A program made the position numbers and the translations under genes. From positions 1 through 40,027 of the forward strand of contig JABDFS010000021.1 in assembly GCA_013286425.1 (NCBI GenBank): a stretch of 40,027 bases of DNA. Reading direction: 5' to 3'. Positions 8,727 to 19,000 of this stretch are shown piece after piece. The notes below the pieces were generated by a model. That model searched no databases. It was not told the origin of the DNA and worked only from the letters and a program-made list of their open reading frames with translations. The first letter of the stretch is position 1, and each line of letters begins with the position of its first letter. The DNA is from Bacteroidota bacterium (lineage in GTDB: Bacteria > Bacteroidota > Bacteroidia > Chitinophagales > Chitinophagaceae).

Positions 8727-10445
8727 ATGAATTTCGCAAACCGTATTTTATTAAAGTTATTCCTGTCTCCTAAAAAATTGTACAGCAGCAATGGTATAAA
8801 TACAATGCAGTTAGAAAGTATTCTTACTGCAAAATTGTTGATGGATGATCGCAGGCCTCCATCTCTAATGCAGGGCCGTAACAGGAAAAAAGTAAAGAAG
8901 GAAATTAGTAAAGCCACGTTATCAACCATGTTTGTAAGTGCTGTTATGGGATCTTTATTCCTGTTCAGCTTTGCACTTAACACAACCATTGTTGCGCAGC
9001 TTACTTTTTATTTCAGCTATTTTATTTTTATGCTTTCAGCAACGCTTATTTCAGATTTTACTTCAGTGCTGATTGATGTAAGGGATAACTATATCATTCT
9101 TCCCAAGCCTGTTAACGACCGTACTATGTTGATGGCAAGGCTGCTGCATATTTTCATACACATATGCAAGCTGATATTGCCAATGCTATTACCAGGGTTA
9201 ATTTATATGTCGGTTAGGTATGGCGTTGCAGGATTTTTATTATTGTTTGTATTAGGAATATTCACCGTTATATTTTCGATCTTCCTGGTGAATGCCGTGT
9301 ACCTGTTTATCCTGCGCATATCAAAGCCTGAAAAGTTTAAAAATATCATCAGTTATATACAAATTGTTTTTGCTATCGTGTTGTATGCAAGCTTTCAGTT
9401 ATTGCCCAGGTTAATTGGCAATATTGAGAATTTCGATTTTCACTTTACCAACAGCAGCTGGATGATACTATTGCCACCTTATTGGTTTGGAGCAGCCTGG
9501 AGCGTGTTATATAATTTAAATGGAACAGCACTTGAATATAGCGCAGCCGCCTGTGCATTGGTACTGCCATTTTTAAGTTTATGGATCGTGATACGTTTTT
9601 TAGCGCCATCATTCAACCGTAAATTATCACTTATTTCAAACACAGGCGATACAACACCTGCAGTTGCAGTAGCTGATAAAACAGTAAAGAAGAAAAAAAC
9701 CTTTTCAACTGTTCTTGCTAACCTGTTTACAAGAAACAATTCAGAGCGGATGGGTTTTTTGTTTACCTGGTACATGATGTCGCGCAGCCGTGATTTTAAA
9801 ATGAAAGTATATCCAACCATCGGGTATTTTCTTGTTTACATTGTAGTGTTAATCATCAACAGCAGATCTTTAAGCCTGCATGATATAGAACAACAAACCG
9901 CTGCCGGAAAAGTTGTTATCATTTCAGCATTATACTTCAGCAGTTTGCTTTTAACAATGGCCATTGCGCAGCTTGCTTATTCTGATAAATACAAATCGGC
10001 ATGGATATTTTTTGTAACACCTGTAACAAACCCCGGCAATATTATTAATGGTTCTGTAAAAGCTGCGATTGCAAAATTTTTCCTGCCTACTGTTCTTGTT
10101 TTAGCTATTGCGGGCATTTCGTTAACGGGTGTTACGTTTATCCCGAACCTGTTACTTGCAATGGTGAACCAGTTGTTCATTTGTTACTTTATAGTTTATG
10201 TAGGAAATAAAGACCTGCCATTCTCTAAAACACAAAGCCTGCAGGTTAAAACAGGAAACTTTATGCGCAACCTTTTCAGAATGATCATTCCTTTTTCAAT
10301 TGCTATTGTGCATTATATGATCTACACCAACATGCCTTTGGTTGTTATTGTTTTATTAACAGCTCTCGGAGCACTTTGGCTAATTGAAGGCTCTGTAAAA
10401 AAACTTTCATTCGCTGATATTAAAGCAACTTATACAGAAGATTGA
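8727..10445 (+). CDS. ABC transporter permease
   Basis: A 572-residue polytopic membrane protein, the partner of the ATPase 15 bases upstream. Hydrophobic segments include an early pair around residues 68-110 (FVSAVMGSLFLFSFAL and a following one), a group around 140-230, another at 270-300, and a C-terminal group from about 365 to the end. A Lys-rich loop (VKKKKTF) at about 318-324 separates the two halves. The roughly duplicated arrangement suggests two permease units in one chain. The specific substrate is unknown. The surface proteins downstream, after a 170-base gap, might belong functionally. Confidence 0.85.
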   Translation: MNFANRILLKLFLSPKKLYSSNGINTMQLESILTAKLLMDDRRPPSLMQGRNRKKVKKEISKATLSTMFVSAVMGSLFLFSFALNTTIVAQLTFYFSYFIFMLSATLISDFTSVLIDVRDNYIILPKPVNDRTMLMARLLHIFIHICKLILPMLLPGLIYMSVRYGVAGFLLLFVLGIFTVIFSIFLVNAVYLFILRISKPEKFKNIISYIQIVFAIVLYASFQLLPRLIGNIENFDFHFTNSSWMILLPPYWFGAAWSVLYNLNGTALEYSAAACALVLPFLSLWIVIRFLAPSFNRKLSLISNTGDTTPAVAVADKTVKKKKTFSTVLANLFTRNNSERMGFLFTWYMMSRSRDFKMKVYPTIGYFLVYIVVLIINSRSLSLHDIEQQTAAGKVVIISALYFSSLLLTMAIAQLAYSDKYKSAWIFFVTPVTNPGNIINGSVKAAIAKFFLPTVLVLAIAGISLTGVTFIPNLLLAMVNQLFICYFIVYVGNKDLPFSKTQSLQVKTGNFMRNLFRMIIPFSIAIVHYMIYTNMPLVVIVLLTALGALWLIEGSVKKLSFADIKATYTED

Positions 10446-10616
10446 TCAGTGAATTAAATAACTCGCCAACTCCGGTAGAAAGATTTGATATTAATTGTTG
10501 ATGCAACAATTGTAATATAATAATGCTGCAAACATTATTTACTAATTCTGTTTTGCAGGCAAGTAATTATATATTTTTATGTCTTTCTTTTAATTTCAAT
10601 TCAATATCTCTGCTGT

Positions 10617-13382
10617 ATGATTTTTAAAAAATTGTGTCTTTCCTTTATAACCACAATATTTTTTATTTGTGCCTTTAGCCAGGATAATCCGGATATAAAA
10701 ATTGTAACTACACAACTTGAAAAGTTCAGGAAAAATTACCCGCAGGAAAAAGTGCATCTTCATTTGGATAAGCCTTACTATTCTGTTGGAGATACAATTT
10801 ATTTTACCGGTTATGTTGTGAACGCAGAAAAAAATACTCCTTCCGTCATCAGCAATATTTTATATGTTGATTTAATTAATGATAACAGGAGCGTTGTACA
10901 AACTTTAAAATTCCCTGTTGCAGATGGAATCTCATATGGCAATTTATATATTAACGATTCATTGAAGGAAGGCAATTATCACATCAGGGCTTATACGAAT
11001 TGGATGCGCAATTTTGATAATGCATTTTTTTATGATGCTGTTATTGCCGTTGGCAACGGATTCAACAATGATATAATTGCAGTGCCATCTTTTCAAATGA
11101 GTGATGCCGGTAAAACTGCAGGTACTTTCTCCCTGCAATACATGTCGCTGCACAATGCTCCTATGGAAAACAAAGAAGTAACATATAGTGTTATTATCAA
11201 CAAAAAAGAAAAAGTAAATGGCAAAACTTCAACAGATAGCAAAGGCAAACTGAATATTGATCTTGCTGACCTGAAGCTACAGCCTGGCCAGCCAGCATTG
11301 CTGGTTACACATCTTAAGCAAGGCGATAAAACAATTATTACAAAAGAGACCAGGATCAATGTACCTGCTGCAAAAAATAATATTCAGTTTTTTCCTGAAG
11401 GCGGTGAAATGATCGCAGGCGTTTCCAATCACATTGGTTTTAAAGCAACAAATGAAAATGGTTTAGGTATAAATGTTTCAGGCGTTATAAAAGATGACAG
11501 TACTAATGAATCAACTCCATTTCAATCAGGTTTTGCAGGCATTGGCAGTTTTCAATTCACCCCTCAGTTTAATCATTCATATCACGCCATTGCTCAATAC
11601 AAAGTTGGTAATAGCGATATAGTGTTACTGCCTAAAGCAAATCAGTATGGCTATGTTTTATCAGTAAACAATTCTGATGCAGATTCAATTTCAATCAATG
11701 TAACTTCAAAACAGGATTCGGCTGTAAACAGGATAATAATTGTCGGGCAGACAAATAACCGCATTCAGTTTGTAAAATTGCTCACACTTACTGATGGTAA
11801 CTCGCATATCAGTTTATCAAAAAAGAAATTGCCGACAGGTATTCTGCAACTTACCTTATTTGATACGGTATTGCGCCCGCTTGCAGAAAGGCTTGCTTTT
11901 ATTAATCATGAAGACACGCTTAGCGTACATGTTTCTTTTAATAAAACGTCTTACAGTAAAAGAGAAAAAACCACGATGCAGCTAATCGTGCGTGATGAAA
12001 AAGGAAACCCTGTTAACGGTAACTTCTCACTTGCTGTTACCGATGCAGATGCAGTGAATAATAAAAGCAATCAACCAAATATTCTCGCCGATCTTTTATT
12101 AACTTCTGATATCAGAGGTTATGTTGAAAATGCCAATCATTATTTTGATACTGTAAATGAAACAACCATTAAAGCGTTAGATGATCTTTTGCTTACCCAG
12201 TGCTGGCGCAGGTTTGTATGGAATGATGTTTTGACAAATAAGGATCCATCTATTGTTTATTTAAAAGAAAAAAGTTTGTCGTTAGCCGGTAAAGCAGTAG
12301 CTGCTAACGGTGATGCAGTTGCAGGAAAACAGATCCTGTTATTACCAAAAAAAGGGCACGGATATATTTTGGATACAATAACAGACGCCAACGGTAATTT
12401 TAATTTTACCGATATGAATTTTACTGATGATTATCCATTTGTATTGCAGGCATCAAAAACAGGTAATGGGAAAAATGTTGCTATACAAATTGCAGACTTT
12501 TCAGCTCCATCAACTGATAGTAATAAGAATGAGCCGGAGATGAAGCAACCTTATAATAGTTTAATGTTGCCATATCTAATGCAAAAACAACAGCAGTATG
12601 ATGTAATGCGTAAGTATGGATTATTAAAGAATGAACAGCAATTAAAAGATGTTGTTGTTACAACAGTAATGCAAACCAGGGTACAGCAGGCTGTCGCTTC
12701 TTCTTATAATCTTAATGGTCCTGGCAATGCCGACCAGATTCTTACCTATGCAGATTTTTATAATTGTCACGATGCAAGCACGTGCCTTGCGGGTAAATTA
12801 ACAGGTGTATTTTTTAAGATGGTTGTTGAGGATCCTAATGCGCCTGTAAAGGTTTGGCATTTATTGCCTTTTTCATCAAGCGGGATGGGAGCGCCAATGA
12901 TGGTTGTATGGGATGGCGTGTATTTGACTGCGAAAGACCGTACATTGGATATGCGAAATATTAGTATACAGAGTGTTCAGAGCATTGAAGTTTTGCGTAG
13001 TGGTAGCTATTTAAATGTTTACGGAATGAGTGGTTCTGGTGGTGTGATAGTAATAACTTCCAAGCAAGGCGGTATAGATTATGATTCCGGCAGAATAAAA
13101 ACCAAACCTTTGGAAGATGTTGTTTTTACCACTGCAAAAGGCTATGCATCTCAACGTGAATTTTATACACCAAACTATACTGATACAGCTGCATATAATT
13201 CTGTGATTCCTGACAAGCGAACCACTATTTTCTGGAAACCTGATATAACAACAGATGATAATGGCAATGCAACCATTGAATGGTATAATGCAGATAATAC
13301 AGGTGGTTGTAATATTATTATTGAAGGATTATCTGTTGATGGAAAATTAGCGCATGCATCTTCCTTATATAAAATGAAATAA
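10617..13382 (+). CDS. MG2-domain / TonB-plug surface protein without beta-barrel
   Basis: A 921-residue exported protein. The signal peptide covers residues 1-21 (hydrophobic core LSFITTIFFICAF, then SQ). From about residue 43 (KVHLHLDKPYYSVGDTIYF) to 150 it has an alpha-2-macroglobulin MG2-like beta-sandwich, followed by further Ig-like modules. From about 678 to 823 it resembles a TonB-receptor plug (DVVVTT, then IEVLRSGSYLNVYGMSGSGG, then VIVITSKQ). No 22-strand barrel follows, so it is not a transporter by itself; such proteins occur widely in Bacteroidetes and probably act in the periplasm or outer membrane. It is followed 9 bases later by the CarboxypepD-regulatory-domain gene, so the pair is an operon. 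Confidence 0.85.
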   Translation: MIFKKLCLSFITTIFFICAFSQDNPDIKIVTTQLEKFRKNYPQEKVHLHLDKPYYSVGDTIYFTGYVVNAEKNTPSVISNILYVDLINDNRSVVQTLKFPVADGISYGNLYINDSLKEGNYHIRAYTNWMRNFDNAFFYDAVIAVGNGFNNDIIAVPSFQMSDAGKTAGTFSLQYMSLHNAPMENKEVTYSVIINKKEKVNGKTSTDSKGKLNIDLADLKLQPGQPALLVTHLKQGDKTIITKETRINVPAAKNNIQFFPEGGEMIAGVSNHIGFKATNENGLGINVSGVIKDDSTNESTPFQSGFAGIGSFQFTPQFNHSYHAIAQYKVGNSDIVLLPKANQYGYVLSVNNSDADSISINVTSKQDSAVNRIIIVGQTNNRIQFVKLLTLTDGNSHISLSKKKLPTGILQLTLFDTVLRPLAERLAFINHEDTLSVHVSFNKTSYSKREKTTMQLIVRDEKGNPVNGNFSLAVTDADAVNNKSNQPNILADLLLTSDIRGYVENANHYFDTVNETTIKALDDLLLTQCWRRFVWNDVLTNKDPSIVYLKEKSLSLAGKAVAANGDAVAGKQILLLPKKGHGYILDTITDANGNFNFTDMNFTDDYPFVLQASKTGNGKNVAIQIADFSAPSTDSNKNEPEMKQPYNSLMLPYLMQKQQQYDVMRKYGLLKNEQQLKDVVVTTVMQTRVQQAVASSYNLNGPGNADQILTYADFYNCHDASTCLAGKLTGVFFKMVVEDPNAPVKVWHLLPFSSSGMGAPMMVVWDGVYLTAKDRTLDMRNISIQSVQSIEVLRSGSYLNVYGMSGSGGVIVITSKQGGIDYDSGRIKTKPLEDVVFTTAKGYASQREFYTPNYTDTAAYNSVIPDKRTTIFWKPDITTDDNGNATIEWYNADNTGGCNIIIEGLSVDGKLAHASSLYKMK

Positions 13383-13391
13383 GAAAGTAAA

Positions 13392-14666
13392 ATGAAAATA
13401 TTCCTGCTTGCAGTATTGATCTTTTCTTCTGGTTCTCTTTTTTGCCAAAGCAGTATTTCGGGAAAAGTAGTTTCTGATAAAGGCGAAGGTTTGCATGGAG
13501 CAAGTGTATTCATCTCTAATACAAAAATAGGTACAACTACAAATGCCAACGGTGAATTTACTTTGGAACATTTGCCTAATGGAAACATTCAACTGGTAAT
13601 AACTTTTGTTGGGTATGAAACAACAACAGCATTTATAGTTGCATCGGACAGAAATAAAAAATTCATTATTAAGATGCAGCCTTTGAATAATGAATTGCAG
13701 GATGTGGTGGTTGGTAATTTTGACAAACGCGGCTGGCAAAAATGGGGCAAAATATTTACTGAAGCTTTTTTAGGAACATCTGTGTTTGCTAAAAATTGCC
13801 TTATTACGGATACTGATGCTGTAAACTTTAGTTACAATAAAAAAACCAATATACTTCGTGCTTATGCTTATAAGCCCATACTTATTGATAATAATGCATT
13901 AGGCTATCATGTTGCAGTAACGTTGGCAGATTTTTCTTATGAGGTAAATACAAAGATTGTAGATTATCAAACCTACACTTTGTTTACTGATATAGATGGG
14001 ACTGAAGACCAGCAACTGGAATGGAATGCCAATCGGCAAAAAGTATACAATTATTCTTTGTTGCATTTTATGAGGGCTTTATACAATAACAATCTAAAGA
14101 ACGAAGGTTTTTATGTAAGACGGATTGAAAACAAACCAAATATTGAAAAACAAAGAGTGCAGGCGATATACAATAATAAATATGAACAGATAAGAGATTC
14201 TTTAAAAAGTATAACAGATAATGAAGCTTCGATTAATAAACAGGTAGAAAAACTATTTAATAAAGATTCTCTCACGTATTATAAAGCAGTACTTGAAGAA
14301 GCTGATGAAACTACTGACCTGCATTTTGAGCCGGTGAATTTTAAAGACATAGCAAAATTTACAGATAGTAATACTGTGATTTTTCATTTCAATAATGACC
14401 TGCAGGTAACTTATGTAAAAGAGAAAGAACCGGAAGAATATCTGCAATACAGAAGAAGTTTGTATCTTAAAAACAGCCTTATTACAAAAGATGATGTCAA
14501 CTCAATAAGTCTCGGGTATCCTAATACAATACTTTCACTTTCGCAAGGTATTCCTGTTGAAATTTCTGAAGATGGTTACTTCACTAACATTGATTTATTC
14601 ATGAACGGCTTTTGGGGTTGGTGGGAAAAAATGGCTGTTACTTTACCATATGAATATGAACCGTAA
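13392..14666 (+). CDS. Exported protein with carboxypeptidase-regulatory-like domain
   Basis: A 424-residue protein with a signal peptide (MKIFLLAVLIFSSGSLFCQ). It is followed at about 21-95 by a CarboxypepD_reg-like beta-sandwich (SISGKVVSDKGEGLHGASV, TTTNANGEFTLEHLP, FVGYET) of the kind found at the N-terminus of SusC/TonB receptors. The remaining 330 residues hold no barrel or catalytic motif that I recognise. Residues near 228-280 (QRVQAIYNNKYEQIRDSLKS) are helical and charged. It begins 9 bases after the preceding gene, so the two are co-transcribed and probably act together at the cell envelope. Confidence 0.85.
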   Translation: MKIFLLAVLIFSSGSLFCQSSISGKVVSDKGEGLHGASVFISNTKIGTTTNANGEFTLEHLPNGNIQLVITFVGYETTTAFIVASDRNKKFIIKMQPLNNELQDVVVGNFDKRGWQKWGKIFTEAFLGTSVFAKNCLITDTDAVNFSYNKKTNILRAYAYKPILIDNNALGYHVAVTLADFSYEVNTKIVDYQTYTLFTDIDGTEDQQLEWNANRQKVYNYSLLHFMRALYNNNLKNEGFYVRRIENKPNIEKQRVQAIYNNKYEQIRDSLKSITDNEASINKQVEKLFNKDSLTYYKAVLEEADETTDLHFEPVNFKDIAKFTDSNTVIFHFNNDLQVTYVKEKEPEEYLQYRRSLYLKNSLITKDDVNSISLGYPNTILSLSQGIPVEISEDGYFTNIDLFMNGFWGWWEKMAVTLPYEYEP

Positions 14667-14889
14667 AAGTCTTGTTAACTGATTCCATTTTATCAAAACG
14701 GCTGCAAAAATTTTTAATTTTAAGATTGTTCCTTGTTCAATAAATAAACATCATACGTTAAGCCTTAACCTGCTTCAGCCATTCAATATCATCTTTCAGT
14801 AATTATAATATCGCCTTCAGGATAAAATAAGTAAAAGCAATTTTTTCAGTGTGTATTTTAAAACCATTATTCATTTTAAAACACATGAG

Positions 14890-15978
14890 ATGCTTAAATA
14901 TTATATTCAGCTAACAGCTATTCAACTCCTCTTATTCATTTCAGTTTCATTATGCGCACAAGGTGTGATTACTACGCCAAGAACGCCAAGCCCCGCTGCT
15001 TCGGTTACGCAAATAATAGGTATTTCAACAGTCACGGTAAGCTATTCAAGGCCTTCTGTAAAAGGTCGAGAAATATGGGGCGCTTTAGTGCCTTACGGAT
15101 ATAATGTACAGGCATTTGGTAAGGGCAATCCGGCACCGTGGCGCGCCGGCGCTAATGAAAACACTACCATTACATTTTCTAATGATGCCATGGTTGAAGG
15201 AAAACCCGTACCTGCAGGAGCATATGGTTTATTTTTTGTGATTAATAAAGACAATACAGGAGAAGTAATTCTTTCAAAAGATTACAGATCATGGGGCAGT
15301 TTTTTTTATGATTCCACACACGATCTTTTCAGGGCAAAAATTCAATTGCAGGATATACCATCAACTGAAATGCTTACCTATGAATTTCTAAACGATACTA
15401 AAACAGGTGCAGAGCTGGTGTTGAACTGGGAAAAGAAACAATTTCCTGTAAAAATAGAATTTGACGTAGATAAGATAGTAATGGATAATGCCAGGGAACA
15501 ATTGAAAAATACAGTAGGCTTTAGCTGGCAGGGCTTTTTAAGTGCAGCTAATTATGCATTGCAAAACAAAACAAATATTGAAGAAGGGCTTGCCTGGGCT
15601 GATAATGCAGTAACGGCAAATAAAAGTTTTGCAACACTCAGCACAAAATCAGGTTTGCTTAAGCTGACAGGTAAAACTGATGAAGCAGACAAAACAATGA
15701 AGGATGCTGTTGATGTGGCGACGGAAAACGAATTGAATTTATATGCCTACCAGGTAATGAACCAGGGAGATATTGATAAAGCAATTGAAATGTTTATATT
15801 GAATACAAAACGCCATCCTGAAAGCGCGAATGTGTGGGATAGCCTTGGTGAGGGTTATGTAAATAAAGGCGACAAAAAAGATGCAATTGACAGTTTTAAA
15901 AAATCGCTGAGTATGAATCCTCCTGCTAATGTAAAAGCCAATTCCGAAAAATTCTTAAAGCAGTTGGGCGCTTTGTAA
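14890..15978 (+). CDS. DUF2911 protein with C-terminal TPR repeats
   Basis: I start at the ATG at 14890, because it is followed at once by a proper signal peptide (hydrophobic ITQ-free core QLTAIQLLLFISVSLCAQ). The frame is open upstream to a GTG at 14851, which would add a hydrophilic leader. The mature N-terminal half is DUF2911 (SPAASVTQIIGISTVTVSYS, then PSVKGREIWGALVPYG and WRAGANENTTITF). The C-terminal third contains helix pairs that match TPR units (NVWDSLGEGYVNKGDKKDAI). It is exported and probably periplasmic; the function of the family is not known. It converges on the WD40 gene, with only 34 bases between the stop codons. Confidence 0.9.
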   Translation: MLKYYIQLTAIQLLLFISVSLCAQGVITTPRTPSPAASVTQIIGISTVTVSYSRPSVKGREIWGALVPYGYNVQAFGKGNPAPWRAGANENTTITFSNDAMVEGKPVPAGAYGLFFVINKDNTGEVILSKDYRSWGSFFYDSTHDLFRAKIQLQDIPSTEMLTYEFLNDTKTGAELVLNWEKKQFPVKIEFDVDKIVMDNAREQLKNTVGFSWQGFLSAANYALQNKTNIEEGLAWADNAVTANKSFATLSTKSGLLKLTGKTDEADKTMKDAVDVATENELNLYAYQVMNQGDIDKAIEMFILNTKRHPESANVWDSLGEGYVNKGDKKDAIDSFKKSLSMNPPANVKANSEKFLKQLGAL

Positions 15979-16012
15979 CAGTTTTGTTTAAAGTTTTTAT
16001 ATGGATATTTTT

Positions 16013-19000
16013 TTATTGTTGTACTTTCTTCAAGTCAATAAAATTAATGCCTAAATCGTTTAAATCGTTTTGTGTAAGTTTATAAACAGAAGCTGTTTTT
16101 AGCCAGTCTATAATGCCTTCCGGCGTTAGCCAGGTTTTAAATCCATCCAGTGAGGATGTAACAATTTTTTTTCCATCAGGTGAAAAAAAAGCATTTGTAA
16201 CATCGCTTGAATGCCCTGCAAGGTCAGCAAGCAATTTGCCTGAAGCGGCATCCCATAATTTAATATTCTTGCCGGCAGTAGTAAGAATTTCTTTTCCGTT
16301 TGGTGAAAATATTGCGTTGGTTACTTCGCCTTTGAAGCCGGTAAGGTCAGCGAGCATTTTACCTGAAGTCGCATCCCATATTTTAGCAGTTTGATCTGAA
16401 GAGGCCGTAACAACTTTACGCCCGTCAGGCGAAAAATCAGCTATGTTTACAATATCTGTATGGCCTTTAAGATCAAAGAGTAATTTACCTGAAGCAGCAT
16501 CCCATATTTTAGCTGTTCCATCCCATGAGGTTGTAACAACTTTTTTGTTATCGGGCGAAAAACCAGCCATTTGTACTATATCTGTATGACCTTTAAGATC
16601 AGCGAGCATTTCACCCGATGCAGCATCCCATATTTTAGCTGTTCCATCCCATAAGGCTGTTACAACTTTTTTGTTATCGGGAGAGAAGCTGGCCATTTGT
16701 ACTATATCTGTATCACTTTTGAGATTAGCAAACCATTTGCCCGACGCAACATCCCAGATTTTTATTGTATCATTTAAAGTGGTAACGATTTTCTTCCCGT
16801 CAGGGGAAAAATGAGCAAGCTTTGATTCTGCTTTAAGTTTAGCGAGCAACTTGCCTGAATAGGTATCCCATATTTTTATAGTATCATCAAAAAAAGTAGT
16901 AGCTATTTTTTTGCTATCAGGAGAAAAGAAAGCATTATCTACGCTGTAATATGATTCAATACTGTCAACTAATTTACCGGTACTAACATCCCGGATTTTT
17001 GCGATATAACCTTTATCAGTATACTCATCGTCAGAAAAGGTAAAGACTTTTTTCCCGTCAGGTGAGATTGCAGTAAAAGAAAGTTTGCCAATATCCGCTC
17101 CATTCTTTTGCAATATTTTACCTGTGTCAATATCCCAAATCTTAACGGTATGGTCAGCAGAAGCTGTAGCAATTTTTTTTCCATCAGGAGAAAAAGCCAG
17201 GTTGGTTATATAGTTTGTATGCGCTGCAAGGTTGTTAATCAGTTCACCTGAATTGGCATCCCAAATTTGTGCAGTGTTATCGTCAGCAGCAGTAACAATA
17301 TTTTTGCCGTCCGGCGAAAATATAACCATCGATATATCATCTGTATATTTTTTAGATTGAACGAGCATTATGCCTGAAACAACGTCCCATATTTTTATTG
17401 TACTGTCAAGTGAAGCAGTAACAATTTCATTTCCGTCGGGCGAAAAAGCCGCATAAAACGAATACGAATCTTTAATATCCGACAATTTTCTGCCTGAAGA
17501 AACATCCCAAACTCTTATGCCATCATAACAGGTAGTCAGGACTTTTTCTCCATCGAACGAAAAAGCAGCGCTATACACTTCGTTTTGTTCCTCTTTAAGA
17601 TTAAACATCATTGCGCCTGTAGCAACATCCCATATTCTTGCATCATTATAGGATGTAGTGAGGACTTTTTTTCCATCGGCAGAAAAGGCAGCACTATATA
17701 TAGCATTGGTATCTTTTCGCAGATTAAAAATTACTTTACCTGAACTTGCATCCCAAATCTTTGCAGTCTTATCGCCTGAAGCGGTAACAATCTTTTTTCC
17801 ATCAGGTGAAAAAACTGCACTATAAACCGGGCCGGTATGCCCCCGTAAAGTTGTAATCAATTTACCTGAAGCAACATCCCATATTTTAGCTGTACTATCA
17901 GCAGAAGCAGTAATAATTTTTTCTCCGTCGTTAGAAAATGTTCCGCCATATATATAGCCGGTATGCCCTGTAAGATCATCAAGCAAGTTTCCGGAAACAG
18001 CATTCCATATTTTTGCCGTACTATCAGTAGAAGTAGTAACAATTTTTTTTCCATCAGGTGAAAATGCCACACCGGAAACCATTCCATTATGCCGCAGGTT
18101 ATTTTTAAAAAATATCCTTTTGTTCCTCATCGTTTCATTGAATCCTTTTAAAGCAATCTGCTGAATGCTCAGCAGAACAGATTCATTCGGATAAGTTTCC
18201 CAGGCTAATTCCGCAAGCCTTAATGAAAAAGCAGGATTTTTATCTACCTGCTCCTGTGCAAGGGCGGCAAGTGTAAGGCTTTGTGCTGTTTGGGTTTGCT
18301 GTTTTGCTTTTTGCCACATTACAAATCCAAATACGGCGAGCCCTAATGCCACAAATGCGGCAACAGAAACAATACCTGTTATGGCTCGTTGCCTCCTTTT
18401 TTCTTTTTCCCGTACTGCTTTTTCCTGCGCAGCTTTTTCCTTTATTCTTTGTAACTCTTCCTGCTTTTCTTTATCAATCCTTATCAATTCTTCCTGGTCT
18501 TCCCTTTCTTTTTTTGCTTTTAATATTGGTGCAACCAATGTGTCATGACTTAATTCATAACTTATGCCTCCTGTAGTATTAGGTTCGCTGCGTAACAAGT
18601 GGTGTATATCGTGCAGGTAAGCAAGCAGGTCTTTATCTATGCCTTTTTCTTTCAGTATAACTATATCAGGCAGGCTTACACGATTGCCATCAATGATCAG
18701 TTTGTTTTCGATGAGCACACGGGCAGCCAACCTTTTTTCAAGGGGCTCAATATTACTGATGAGCCTGTCATAATGTTGGCGGAAAACATTTTGAAGATCG
18801 CCCAGCATATCCTGTTCAACTATGAATGGTTTCTTTGGCTCTTCAGCGTTCTTATTATTTATAGCAAGCGTTTCTACAAACTGGCAGATTGTCTGCAACT
18901 GGAATGTCTCAATATTTTTTTCACCATTTTGTGTGAGATAATTCAATACCTGTTGCTTGCTTTCAACAGAATATTTAAAAGGATCACAGAGATAATACTG

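Noticed and set aside
10494..10512. Palindrome AATTGTTG-ATG-CAACAATT as operator or terminator
   Set aside because: The 8-bp AT-rich stem with a 3-base loop is not followed by a T-run and is short enough to be chance in this AT-rich DNA.
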